Source of the DNA: Pseudomonadota bacterium
GTDB taxonomy: Bacteria; Pseudomonadota; Alphaproteobacteria; Acetobacterales; Acetobacteraceae
Assembly: GCA_021847175.1 (NCBI GenBank)
Contig: JAJZUI010000007.1
Coordinates: 1 to 38,229, forward strand
Direction of reading: 5' to 3'
Length of the DNA: 38,229 nucleotides
This document shows, piece after piece, positions 26,863-37,442 of the stretch. Under the pieces are notes generated by a model. It worked only from the letters and a program-made list of their open reading frames with translations, was not told the DNA's origin and ran no database searches. Each line of letters begins with the position of its first letter. The stretch's first letter is position 1. Made by a program: the position numbers and the translations under genes.

Positions 26863-26888
<26 letters not shown>
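25620..26888 (+). CDS. Glycosyltransferase family 4
   Basis: A 422-residue GT-B enzyme. The N-lobe begins [19 protein letters not shown], with the glycine-rich acceptor loop KGGAE. The C-lobe begins [19 protein letters not shown], and the donor site is [20 protein letters not shown], the E-x7-E pattern of GT4. A four-cysteine stretch (CNHFG...RSLCTQ...ACHRCFPE, about residues 138-165) resembles a structural cluster seen in a subset of GT4 enzymes. Start ATG 25620 overlaps the previous stop as ATGA; the track's 25524 start lies inside the upstream gene. It is the last gene of the glycan operon, overlapping the convergent acyl-CoA dehydrogenase by 26 bases. Confidence 0.92.
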
Positions 26889-28053
<1,165 letters not shown>

Positions 28054-28065
28054 GCGTGAGCCTCC

Positions 28066-28953
28066 TCAGTCGCCCTGGAACACCGGCTTCTGCCGCGCCG
28101 CGAACGCGTGGTAGGCGCGCGCGAAATCCTCGGTCTGCATGCAGATCGCCTGCGCCTGCGCCTCCGCCTCGATCGCGGCGTCGATACCCATGTCCCATTC
28201 CTGCTCCAGGCAGGTCTTGGTCATCGCGTGCGCGAAGCCAGGCCCCGCGGCGATCTCCGCCGCCAGCGCCCGCGCACTGGCGGCGAGTTCCTCCGGTGCG
28301 ACGACCCGGTTCAGGAAACCCCAGGCGAGTGCCTCGTCCCCAGGCAGCGCGCGGCCGGTGAACAGCAACTCGCTTGCCCGCCCATGCCCCACGATGCGCG
28401 GCAGGATCGCGCACGCACCCATGTCCGCTCCCGCCAGCCCCACGCGCACGAACAGGAACGCCGTCCTGCTGCGCGCCGTCCCGATCCGCATGTCGGAGGC
28501 CATCGCCAGGATTGCCCCCGCGCCGGCGCATACGCCGTCGATCGCGGCGACGATCGGCTGCGGGCAGGCGCGCATCGCCTGCACCACCGCGCCGGTCATC
28601 CGCGTGAAGCGCAGCAGCGCGTCCATGTCGCCCGCCCGCTTCAGCGCCACCAGCGGCCCAATGATCTCGTGCACGTCGCCGCCGGAACAGAAATTCCCGC
28701 CCTCGCCCGCAATCACCACCGCCCGCACCGCGCGCCTCGCGGAACGCAGCGCGCGGAACAGGTCGCGCAGCTCCGCATAGCTCTCGAAAGTCAGCGGGTT
28801 CTTCCGCTCCGGCCGGTTCAGCGTGATGGTCCCGATCCCGTCCGCCACCTCCCACCTCACGTGCCGGGCGCGATAGGAAACGGGATCGCCGATCGGCTGC
28901 GGCGGCGGCGCCACGTCGGGCTGCGTGGTGCTGGCGCTGGTGGTGCTCGACAT
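28066..28953 (-). CDS. Crotonase (enoyl-CoA hydratase/isomerase) family protein, atypical active site
   Basis: A 295-residue crotonase-fold protein. [18 protein letters not shown] opens the domain; [13 protein letters not shown] and [19 protein letters not shown] form the oxyanion hole. Aligned by eye with rat enoyl-CoA hydratase, the positions of Glu144 and Glu164 are isoleucine and arginine, so it lacks the hydratase dyad. [19 protein letters not shown] resembles dienoyl-CoA isomerase, whose Asp204 matches the Asp here. It may therefore be an isomerase or another crotonase activity. ATG 28953 has GGAGG 8 bases upstream and is preferred to the track's 28989. The first 30 residues are a Ser/Thr/Pro-rich extension. 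It is likely cotranscribed with the acyl-CoA dehydrogenase. Confidence 0.85.
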   Translation of the reverse strand: MSSTTSASTTQPDVAPPPQPIGDPVSYRARHVRWEVADGIGTITLNRPERKNPLTFESYAELRDLFRALRSARRAVRAVVIAGEGGNFCSGGDVHEIIGPLVALKRAGDMDALLRFTRMTGAVVQAMRACPQPIVAAIDGVCAGAGAILAMASDMRIGTARSRTAFLFVRVGLAGADMGACAILPRIVGHGRASELLFTGRALPGDEALAWGFLNRVVAPEELAASARALAAEIAAGPGFAHAMTKTCLEQEWDMGIDAAIEAEAQAQAICMQTEDFARAYHAFAARQKPVFQGD

Positions 28954-29004
28954 GGGGCGTCCTCCCGCTTCGACGCGGTCAGCCACCATGCCCCGGCGGT
29001 GCTG

Positions 29005-30069
29005 TCAACGCGGCTCCCCCGCGGCGCGCAACGCGAGCCGGCCCAGCCTGCCGAGCGCGCGCCGGACCAGCGGCCGCGGTGGTGGCGGCGGCGGTGGCGG
29101 CGGCGGTGGTGGAGGCGGCGGCGGGGGTTCAGGCTCGGGCAGCACCGCTTCCTCGACCGGCCGCCGCGCCGCCATCAGCGCCTCGATCCCCGTGAACGGC
29201 ACGCCGTGATGGGCGAGATCCGGTACGTCGAGCAGCCGGACCTCATGCACCGGCCCCAGCCGGTCGAGCTTCAGGCAGGCCAGGACAGAGAAATCCTTGC
29301 GGTCGAGCAGCCACAGACTGCCATTGCTGTGCGCCCGCATCGCGCGCCCGCCGCGCTCGCTCTCGCCCACCAGTATGTGATCCGCGCTCGCCGCGAGCCC
29401 GCGCGTGTACCCGCCGGTCGGCGAGCGCCAAAGCGTCTCCCCGCTCAGGAGATTGACCAGCGACGCCGTTTCGCTCGCGCAGCCGATCAGCACGCCCGTC
29501 CCGGCCGGCCAGATATTGTGCCCGCCGCCGATGCCGCTGCACGCCACGCGCTCGACGAGTTCCAGCCGCGGCAGCGAATAGCGCGCCGCGTACGACTCCC
29601 GGCCGAAATTATGAGCGAGCACCCACATTTCCTCGCGCCCCACATGGACGGAGTTGAGGTGATCGCCAGCCCGGTCCTCGAGCGACAGCCGGTCCCAGTG
29701 CAGCGGCGACAGGCGCAGCTCGCGCACCCAGCCGCTCGCGGGGTCGATCACCGCAACGCAGTTGCGCCCGGTGTTGGTGGCATAGATCAGCCCGTCCAGC
29801 CCGCAGGCGATCTGGTGCGGCTGCGACAGCGCATAGGCGTCAAGCCGCCGCGGTCCCACGCGCACCGCCCCCACCTCGGAGAGCGCGTAGCTCGAGACAT
29901 CGCGCAGGCCGTTGTTGTCGAGATGCGAATGCGACGTAACAAGCTGGGAATCACCGGGGAACCACGAAATCCCGTAATATTCCGGTTCGGAATTCTCCAG
30001 CAGACTCAGTTCGTTCCGAGTCAAATCAGCCAGAACGATACAATTGGATGTAGAAACGACCGCCAGCAT
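29005..30069 (-). CDS. Beta-propeller-like protein with a 17-proline C-terminal tract
   Basis: A 354-residue protein. Residues 1 to about 290 contain repeated four-strand blades (for example GLDGLIYATNTGRNCVAVID and IWPAGTGVLIGCASETASLVNLL), with conserved histidines (SHSHLDNNG, LSQPHQIAC, GDHLNSVHV). This suggests a propeller of the NHL/SMP-30 or TIGR03032/DUF4915 kind. The tail is PEPE followed by 17 prolines and an arginine-rich end (RRALGRLGRLALRAAG). No signal peptide is visible. It lies near the glycan operon but on the other strand. The enzyme or binding role is unknown. Translating the proline run would need EF-P. Confidence 0.7.
   Translation of the reverse strand: MLAVVSTSNCIVLADLTRNELSLLENSEPEYYGISWFPGDSQLVTSHSHLDNNGLRDVSSYALSEVGAVRVGPRRLDAYALSQPHQIACGLDGLIYATNTGRNCVAVIDPASGWVRELRLSPLHWDRLSLEDRAGDHLNSVHVGREEMWVLAHNFGRESYAARYSLPRLELVERVACSGIGGGHNIWPAGTGVLIGCASETASLVNLLSGETLWRSPTGGYTRGLAASADHILVGESERGGRAMRAHSNGSLWLLDRKDFSVLACLKLDRLGPVHEVRLLDVPDLAHHGVPFTGIEALMAARRPVEEAVLPEPEPPPPPPPPPPPPPPPPPRPLVRRALGRLGRLALRAAGEPR
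29077..29127 (-). repeat. Triplet tract encoding 17 consecutive prolines
   Basis: A run of 17 CCN codons (mostly CCG and CCA, with single CCT and CCC) lies near the 3' end of the propeller-like gene. Mixed codons show it is not a simple replication-slippage repeat of one triplet; it is probably kept for the protein sequence. Confidence 0.9.
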
Positions 30070-30133
30070 CGCAGGGCCCTACTCGCAGTTTTCGCGCCCC
30101 GGCGCAATCCGCCGAACCCCGCCGCAACCAGGC

Positions 30134-30148
30134 CGCCGGGTTCCGGCG
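30134..30148 (-). terminator. Hairpin about 20 bases downstream of tRNA-Lys
   Basis: A perfect 6-base stem (CGCCGG / CCGGCG) with a 3-base loop follows the tRNA gene on its strand. There is no T-run, so intrinsic termination is uncertain; it may only help processing or pausing. Confidence 0.25.
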
Positions 30149-30167
30149 CGCATGGCGTGGGCGTTCA

Positions 30168-30243
30168 TGGTGAGCCCGGTGGGAATCGAACCCACGACCC
30201 CAAGATTAAAAGTCTCGTGCTCTACCGACTGAGCTACGGGCTC
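30168..30243 (-). tRNA. tRNA-Lys (anticodon UUU)
   Basis: The minus strand folds into a complete cloverleaf of 76 bases including an encoded CCA. The acceptor stem is GAGCCCG / CGGGCTC, the D-arm GCTC...GAGC, the anticodon arm CGAGA-CTTTTAA-TCTTG with anticodon TTT, and the T-arm GTGGG-TTCGATT-CCCAC. It reads AAA and AAG lysine codons. It is encoded on the same strand as the genes on both sides. Confidence 0.97.
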
Positions 30244-30330
30244 ATCCCATGCGTCGGGCGCCGCGCGGCGGCTCCGGCGCCTTCAACGCCAGAACCGCCC
30301 GCGATGCAAGGCCACTCTTCCCGCCCGGCC

Positions 30331-30900
30331 TCACTTCGGCGCGTTGGCCATCCGCATGGTGATGATGCGGTCCGGGTTGGTGACCATTCCGTTCGGCCCC
30401 GAGCCCTTCTTGATCTCGTCGACATACTGCATGCCCGAAATCACCTGGCCGAAGATCGTGTACTGCCCGTCGAGGAACGGCGCCGGCGCGAAGCAGATGA
30501 AGAACTGGCTGTCCGCGCTGTTCGGGTCGGAGGAGCGCGCCGCCCCGACCGTGCCGCGCAGGAACTTGCGCTGCGTCGTGAACTCCGCCGGCACGTGGCC
30601 GAGATTGCTGCCGCCCATGCCGGTCCCGGTCGGGTCGCCGCCCTGCGCCATGAACCCCGCGATCACGCGGTGGAACGGCGTGTTGTCGTAGAAGTGCTCC
30701 TTCACCAGCTCCTTGAAATGCGCCACCATCTTCGGCGCGATATCGGGCAGCAGCTGGATCACCACCTGCCCGTATTTCAGGTCCATGTAGACCTCGTTGG
30801 ACAGGTCGGCGGCTTCGGCTTCGCTCATGTTGATTCCGTTCAGCGGTGTTGCAAGCAGGGGGGCGGCGAGCAGGGAACGCGAAAAAGTCCGGCGCTTCAT
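30331..30900 (-). CDS. Cyclophilin-type peptidyl-prolyl cis-trans isomerase
   Basis: A 189-residue cyclophilin. FHRVIAGFMAQGGDPTGTG carries the catalytic Arg, Phe and Gln of the active site. FFICFAPAPFLDGQYTIFGQV completes the pocket; the position of human Trp121 is Phe, the usual bacterial state that weakens cyclosporin binding. The N-terminus (MKRRTFSRSLLAAPLLATPL) looks like an export signal, with AEA-A before the mature domain, so the protein may be periplasmic. If the internal ATG at residue 25 (MSEAEAADL) were used it would be cytoplasmic. It starts 4 bases after the coaD stop and is probably cotranscribed with gyrA-coaD. Confidence 0.92.
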   Translation of the reverse strand: MKRRTFSRSLLAAPLLATPLNGINMSEAEAADLSNEVYMDLKYGQVVIQLLPDIAPKMVAHFKELVKEHFYDNTPFHRVIAGFMAQGGDPTGTGMGGSNLGHVPAEFTTQRKFLRGTVGAARSSDPNSADSQFFICFAPAPFLDGQYTIFGQVISGMQYVDEIKKGSGPNGMVTNPDRIITMRMANAPK

Positions 30901-30904
30901 GGGG

Positions 30905-31409
30905 CTACTCCTGGTCCTTGCGGCGAACGCGCGTATGCATGCGCGCCAGCGTCGAGGCCGGCACGAAGGAGGCGATGTCGCCGCCCAGCATCGCCACCTC
31001 CTTCACGAGCTTGGAGGAAATGAACTGATGCCGCTCGCTCGCCATCAGGAACACGGTCTGGATCTCGCGCGCGAGCCGGTAGTTCATGCCAGCCATCGCG
31101 AACTCGTAGTCGAAATCAGTCACCGCGCGCAGCCCGCGCACGATCATCTGCGCCCCCACCTCCTGCGCGAACTCGATCAGCAGCTTGTCGAACGGCTTCA
31201 CCTCGATGCGCGCGCCGGTGTCCGCCGCGATCGGCAGGCATTCCATCTCCACCAGTTCCACCCGCTCCGCCAGCTCGAACAGCGGCCCCTTGCCGGCGTT
31301 CATCGCCACGCCCACCACCAGCCGGTCCACCAGCCTCGCCGCGCGGCCGATGATGTCGAGATGCCCGTTCGTCACCGGGTCGAACGTGCCGGGATACAGC
31401 GCCACGCGC

Positions 31410-31417
<8 letters not shown>
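30905..31417 (-). CDS. coaD: Phosphopantetheine adenylyltransferase CoaD
   Basis: A 170-residue nucleotidyltransferase. [18 protein letters not shown] holds the T/HxGH motif (NGHLD), and MNAGKGPLF with [13 protein letters not shown] are CoaD hallmarks. The [16 protein letters not shown] segment is the C-terminal ISST-like motif. It makes dephospho-CoA from phosphopantetheine and ATP, the penultimate step of coenzyme A synthesis. Three nearby ATGs compete; the one at 31417 is chosen because GGGGAGG lies 6 bases before it. This start overlaps the end of gyrA by 8 bases, suggesting coupling. The gyrA-coaD order is common in Alphaproteobacteria. Confidence 0.95.
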
Positions 31418-34211
<2,794 letters not shown>

Positions 34212-34254
34212 GAGTCTCTAGCCAATCCTGTTGTCTGGGGTTGGCGGGGACGTA

Positions 34255-34785
34255 TCAGAACGGGATTTCGTCGTCGAGGTCGCGCCCGGACGGCGCGTCC
34301 CAGGACGGCTCGCCCTTCCCTTCGCCGCGTCCCGCGCCGCCACCGCGCGACTCGCCCTTGCCCCCGCCACTGGCCGCCCGTGCCGGCCGGTCCTCGCGCT
34401 CGAACCCGCCGGCGCGCTCGCCCCCGCCCTCGCCGCGGGCATCGAGCAGCGTCAGTTCGCCGCGGAACCGCCCGAGCACCACCTCGAACGCCTCGCGCTC
34501 GTTGCCGTCCTTGTCGGTGTACTTCCGGCTCTCATAGGCGCCTTCGAGGTAGATCTTGGAGCCCTTGCGCACGTATTTCTCGGCGATCTCGCCCAGCCGC
34601 TCGTTGAAGATCGCGATGCGGTGCCACTGCGTCTTTTCCTTCCGCTCGCTGGAGGCGCGGTCGGTCCACGTCTCGGACGTCGCGAGCGAAAAGCTCACCA
34701 CCTTCCCCCCATTCTGCATCGTCCGAACCTCGGGATCCCGCCCGACATTCCCGATCAAAATCACCTTGTTGACGCTACCCGCCAT
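34255..34785 (-). CDS. ssb: Single-stranded DNA-binding protein
   Basis: A 176-residue SSB. The OB fold covers residues 1-110 (SVNKVILIGNVGRDPEVR, WHRIAIFNERLGEIAEKYVRKG, YLEGAYESRKYTDKDG). A flexible Gly/Arg/Glu-rich linker follows and the classic acidic tip DDEIPF ends the protein; that tip recruits repair and replication proteins such as RecG. ATG 34785 is chosen from the family start and a GGAGAC ribosome site. It lies upstream of gyrA on the same strand. In many bacteria it is next to and divergent from uvrA; here 2.8 kb of accessory DNA lies between them. Confidence 0.97.
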   Translation of the reverse strand: MAGSVNKVILIGNVGRDPEVRTMQNGGKVVSFSLATSETWTDRASSERKEKTQWHRIAIFNERLGEIAEKYVRKGSKIYLEGAYESRKYTDKDGNEREAFEVVLGRFRGELTLLDARGEGGGERAGGFEREDRPARAASGGGKGESRGGGAGRGEGKGEPSWDAPSGRDLDDEIPF

Positions 34786-34807
34786 AAACCAGTCTCCACA
34801 TGCCGAA

Positions 34808-34822
34808 CCGGGCCAGGCCCGG
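34808..34822. promoter_or_regulatory. Perfect palindrome in the ssb leader
   Basis: CCGGGCC-A-GGCCCGG is a perfect 7-base inverted repeat with one central base. It lies between the putative ssb -10 element and the ssb start codon, at about the expected transcription start. It could be an operator or a small leader hairpin. Confidence 0.4.
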
Positions 34823-34828
34823 ACGACC

Positions 34829-34856
34829 TTTCTACCCCAATCCCGCCGGCTTCCAA
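34829..34856 (-). promoter_or_regulatory. Putative ssb promoter
   Basis: Read on the minus strand, TTGGAA (34856-34851) and TAGAAA (34834-34829) are 16 bases apart, each matching the sigma-70 consensus at four of six positions. The spacing to ssb (about 40 bases of leader) is reasonable. Confidence 0.35.
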
Positions 34857-34964
34857 ACCCTGCCCCAAGCGACAACGCCCCCCGTTTAGTTACTGGGATT
34901 AACCTCCATCCAGTCCCTCGAACACTCGCTCGGTTACCTTCGAACGGCGGTATGGGCTATCCTG

Positions 34965-35001
34965 CCACACGGGGCGCGAGTAGACGCCCCCGCTCCTGTG
35001 G
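34965..35001 (+). other. Hairpin just before the nuclease-like gene
   Basis: CCACA (34965-34969) pairs with TGTGG (34997-35001), and GGGGCG (34971-34976) pairs with CGCCCC (34985-34990), leaving an 8-base loop and an asymmetric internal bulge. It lies 14-50 bases before the ATG at 35015, in a leader with no Shine-Dalgarno. No T-run follows on the plus strand. A weak promoter-like pair (TTACCT at 34934 and TATCCT at 34958, 18 bases apart) lies just upstream. It may be a leader control element or an island end. Confidence 0.45.
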
Positions 35002-35014
35002 CCAGAAATTTACA

Positions 35015-35848
35015 ATGGAACGTCAGAACGTGGAGATCGAAAAGGTAAGACTAACCGGACCGGCTGCGGAAGCCGCCATCTTCAAGGACGCCAATATAGA
35101 GGGGATCCTAGCGACAGCCGCAAAGCTCCTTGTCAGGGCAAACGAATTGCTTGCGGCATCGCTTTTGGCGAACGCGTCGATCTCCATAACGCACTGGGAG
35201 CACGACAATTGGGAGGGCGGCCAAGACACGTGGCGCCTGTACCTAGCTGTACCAGCTGACACCTACCTGGCGCTGGAAAGCCGCGAGGAAATTGAAAAGA
35301 TAATCGATCGGGCCATCGCAACACCGATGCGTGCGGTGTCGACTTCGGACTTTATCACGGTCGAAATCACGACAACCCTCGACCGCGATCCCGATTGGCG
35401 TCGAAAAACGCTTCAGGCGGTGACGGGGGAAGGCATCAACAACCAGGGCCGTGTCCACAGCCAAAATATCGCAGCCAGGGAATTTGATAACCTGAGGTTT
35501 CGGTCTAGCGCGGAGGTATGTTTTTACCGCGCACTGAAGGCCGCCGGTGTCGCATTCGCGCCGCTCTGCGTCGTAGTCGGGCACGGAGGAGCGGGGCAGG
35601 CGCCACGCCGGATCGAACCAGACTTCATCATCTTCAAAGATGGGCTGGTTACAGTTATCGAGATTGATGGAGATTTATTCCACACCGAGACGCCGTACGT
35701 TGCCCACCGCCGATTGAAGTTCTTGACTGACGAAGGCGCGCACCTCGATCGGCTCAATGCGAATGAGTGCGATACATACGAAAAAGCGAGGGAAGCCGTC
35801 CGCTTAGTGTTAATGCAAATTGAAAAGCGACGAAATTCAAAAATATAA
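35015..35848 (+). CDS. PD-(D/E)XK nuclease-like protein with N-terminal DNWEGG domain
   Basis: A 277-residue protein not recognised as a named family. Residues 27-150 form a domain with HWEHDNWEGGQDTWRLYLAVP. I have a weak impression of similar 'DNW-GG' N-terminal domains in other bacterial conflict proteins. Residues 160-270 look like a PD-(D/E)XK fold: Glu167 (SSAEVCFYRAL), Pro202-Asp203 (RIEPDFIIFKDG), then Glu216-Ile-Asp218-Gly and His223 (VIEIDGDLFH), as in DUF559/Vsr-like endonucleases, where D replaces the usual K. ATG 35015 is chosen because upstream codons are shadow sequence of ssb; no ribosome site is seen. GC is visibly lower than in the flanks. It is followed closely by the glycosylase-like gene. 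Confidence 0.7.
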   Translation: MERQNVEIEKVRLTGPAAEAAIFKDANIEGILATAAKLLVRANELLAASLLANASISITHWEHDNWEGGQDTWRLYLAVPADTYLALESREEIEKIIDRAIATPMRAVSTSDFITVEITTTLDRDPDWRRKTLQAVTGEGINNQGRVHSQNIAAREFDNLRFRSSAEVCFYRALKAAGVAFAPLCVVVGHGGAGQAPRRIEPDFIIFKDGLVTVIEIDGDLFHTETPYVAHRRLKFLTDEGAHLDRLNANECDTYEKAREAVRLVLMQIEKRRNSKI

Positions 35849-35849
35849 T
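35820..35849 (+). promoter_or_regulatory. Near-consensus sigma-70 promoter for the glycosylase-like gene
   Basis: TTGAAA (35820-35825) and a perfect TATAAT (35844-35849) are 18 bases apart. The -10 element overlaps the TAA stop of the nuclease-like gene. A second TATAAT (35853-35858) has no good -35 partner. This is the best promoter match in the window, set in very AT-rich DNA, and gives the next gene its own transcription start about 75 bases before its ATG. Confidence 0.6.
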
Positions 35850-35931
35850 TGCTATAATTGTTATTTTTTATGCGAATATGTTTATGTATTATATTTTTCC
35901 TGAAATCAGTCGGCGAAAAGGGGGGCGAAAG

Positions 35932-36633
35932 ATGACGTTCTGGAGTATGAACGCGGTCGAATCAACGATTAGAAACATATACTTAGAAACCGCCACCTTC
36001 TACGATCAGATTCGCCCCCGCATGGGTGCACATGCGTTCGGATTCAAGATCCTCTACGGGCCGCCATTGGTCAACGCGCCGATCGCATTCGTCGGCATCA
36101 ATCCGGGTGGAAGTCTGATTGATAAGATTAAGGGGGAACGAATAGGCGAATTTGGTGAACATGGCGGCTGGCCGCCCGAATGCGAATATGCAGATTCAAA
36201 CTGGAAGTTGGCCCGCGCGCTCCAGAACGTCTTCAAACCCTCTTTCCTCAAGGAATGCACAGGATTGAATGCAAATTTCTTTAGGTCTCCAAGCGAGGAT
36301 TCCTGGAAATCGTTACCCCACGACCTCCGAAGAATGGCTGAGAATTTTTCTGCCGTCCGAGCGCAGAAAATTCTTAGTGTTTTGGCACCCCGTTTGGTCG
36401 TTATAATTGGCTTTGGGCTAATGGATAAGCTTCGCGACAGATCTTCGACAATAACCAACGTTCTAGAAAATAGAGAGAGAATTTTGATTAGGTCCGGTAC
36501 AGTTTTCGGTTTCCGTTCATTGGCTCTGAGGCACTTAAGCGCCAGCCGCATTACTGTCAGACCATCTCCCGACGAGATGATCATGATAAGGGACTACTTT
36601 ATGCAATACAGAACCACGATAAAATTGGACTAG
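35932..36633 (+). CDS. Uracil-DNA-glycosylase-superfamily-like protein
   Basis: A 233-residue protein. ILYGPPLVNAPIAFVGINPGG (residues 40-60) resembles motif A of the uracil-DNA glycosylase superfamily (GxNPG), where this loop contacts the base and activates water. LNANFFRS fits the following strand that often carries an Asn, LAPRLVVIIGFGLMDKL fits the central 'P-x-V-V-x-x-G' strand, and RHLSASR is where the H-P-S-like intercalation loop would be. The assignment is by motif only. The track starts at 35878, but ATG 35932 has GGGGGG 6 bases upstream and starts the conserved region. AT-rich codon use is unlike that of all flanking core genes. A base-excision or phage-DNA-sensing role is inferred. 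Confidence 0.6.
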   Translation: MTFWSMNAVESTIRNIYLETATFYDQIRPRMGAHAFGFKILYGPPLVNAPIAFVGINPGGSLIDKIKGERIGEFGEHGGWPPECEYADSNWKLARALQNVFKPSFLKECTGLNANFFRSPSEDSWKSLPHDLRRMAENFSAVRAQKILSVLAPRLVVIIGFGLMDKLRDRSSTITNVLENRERILIRSGTVFGFRSLALRHLSASRITVRPSPDEMIMIRDYFMQYRTTIKLD

Positions 36634-36803
36634 ACGCCGTCGACGCAAGAAGTGCCCGACCCTATTGATCCGCTCCGCCGAATTTTCGCAGCAGACCCAT
36701 TGCGAACCGTAGGTGTTCCGATGGAATTACGGAATTACGGTGACAGTGCACCAAACTCGTCACCCACGCCGCGCAATGCCAAACCCGCGGGCCGCCTGCC
36801 ACC
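36634..36803. other. Remnant-like spacer between the glycosylase-like gene and vapC
   Basis: This 170-base spacer has no credible gene. It holds a perfect 8-base tandem repeat (GAATTACG at 36724-36731 and 36732-36739), directly followed by GGTGACAGTGCACC (36739-36752), a weak stem with GGTG/CACC ends. Its base use changes from AT-rich to GC-rich across it, so it probably contains the right edge of the AT-rich insert. It vaguely recalls REP-like ends beside RAYT transposases, but no transposase is present. Confidence 0.35.
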
Positions 36804-37202
36804 TCACCCCCAATCCTCGCACCGCAGCCCCCGCACCCGCCCAAACTCCCCCAGATTGCCCGTAACAACTACCAACCCCCGGCTACGCGCGTGCCCCGCG
36901 ATCATCAGATCATACGGCCCAATCACGCGCCCCTGCCGTTCCAGGTCCGCCCGAATCTCCGCCGTATGCCCCGCCGCCTCGCTGTCGAACGGCAGCACCG
37001 CCAGCCGCCCCGCGAAATGCTCCACCTCCCGCCGCACGCGCGGTGGATCAGCGGAACGCTCCGCCCCATACAAAAGCTCGTAAAGCACCACGTCCGAAAG
37101 ACACATCGCCTCCGCCTGCGCGTTGAACCGCTCCCGCAGCGCCACGGGCCGGTCGCGCAACACGCGTATGCACAGATTCGTATCGAGCAGATAACGAAGC
37201 AT
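36804..37202 (-). CDS. vapC: VapC-type PIN-domain toxin
   Basis: A 132-residue PIN-domain ribonuclease. The acidic metal site is complete: Asp7 (YLLDTNLCI), Glu42 (VLYELLYG), Asp98 (GPYDLMIAGHA), and the TGNLGEF motif near the C-terminus (Thr114, Asn116, Glu119). VapC toxins cut specific RNAs, often initiator tRNA or rRNA loops, when freed from VapB. The start ATG 37202 overlaps the vapB stop (TGATG), so translation is coupled and the antitoxin is made first. The GC content is like the core genome, so the pair may have a different origin from the neighbouring AT-rich genes. The RNA target is unknown. Confidence 0.92.
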   Translation of the reverse strand: MLRYLLDTNLCIRVLRDRPVALRERFNAQAEAMCLSDVVLYELLYGAERSADPPRVRREVEHFAGRLAVLPFDSEAAGHTAEIRADLERQGRVIGPYDLMIAGHARSRGLVVVTGNLGEFGRVRGLRCEDWG

Positions 37203-37432
37203 CAGAACCCTTCGCGCTCCTGCATCGGCGGCTGCCGCCGCTCGCCAAGATCGACACCAGGCGCGCTGAAAAAATCGTCCCATCCTCGGTCGGCCGGCGC
37301 GATGATCCGCCTCGGCCCATCCGGCACAATCACCACCTCGTGCACGTCCTCCGAGAACGCCACCGCCTTGGGCAACCGCACGGCCTGAGACCGGTTCGAG
37401 AGAAACAGGGAAGTTCGCGCCAGCATTGCCAT
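37202..37432 (-). CDS. vapB: VapB-type antitoxin (AbrB/MazE-like)
   Basis: A 76-residue antitoxin. The N-terminal swapped-hairpin DNA-binding domain reads LFLSNRSQAVRLPKAVAFSEDVHEVVIV, where NRSQAVRLP is the VapB hallmark. The C-terminal half (WDDFFSAPGVDL and the basic tail) would wrap the VapC active site. The start is ATG 37432 or ATG 37426; the latter has better spacing to AGGA, so the protein may be 74 residues. It should bind the palindrome immediately upstream and repress its own operon together with VapC. Its stop overlaps the vapC start by one base. It is divergent from uvrA. Confidence 0.88.
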   Translation of the reverse strand: MAMLARTSLFLSNRSQAVRLPKAVAFSEDVHEVVIVPDGPRRIIAPADRGWDDFFSAPGVDLGERRQPPMQEREGF

Positions 37433-37442
37433 CGTTCCTACA

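Noticed and set aside
28108-31023. 971-residue plus-strand ORF
   Set aside because: Runs antisense through the crotonase gene, the propeller gene, the tRNA and the cyclophilin gene, so it cannot be a real gene.
35853-35858. Second TATAAT before the glycosylase-like gene
   Set aside because: No acceptable -35 element at 16-19 bases; the upstream TTGAAA-N18-TATAAT pair is much better.
36739-36752. REP/RAYT-like palindrome end
   Set aside because: The pairing of GGTGACAGTGCACC is weak and no RAYT transposase or second copy is in the window, so no mobile element is called.
36662-36868. 68-residue minus-strand ORF in the remnant spacer
   Set aside because: It overlaps the end of vapC and has no ribosome site or recognisable motif. 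A transposase remnant was considered, but nothing supports it.
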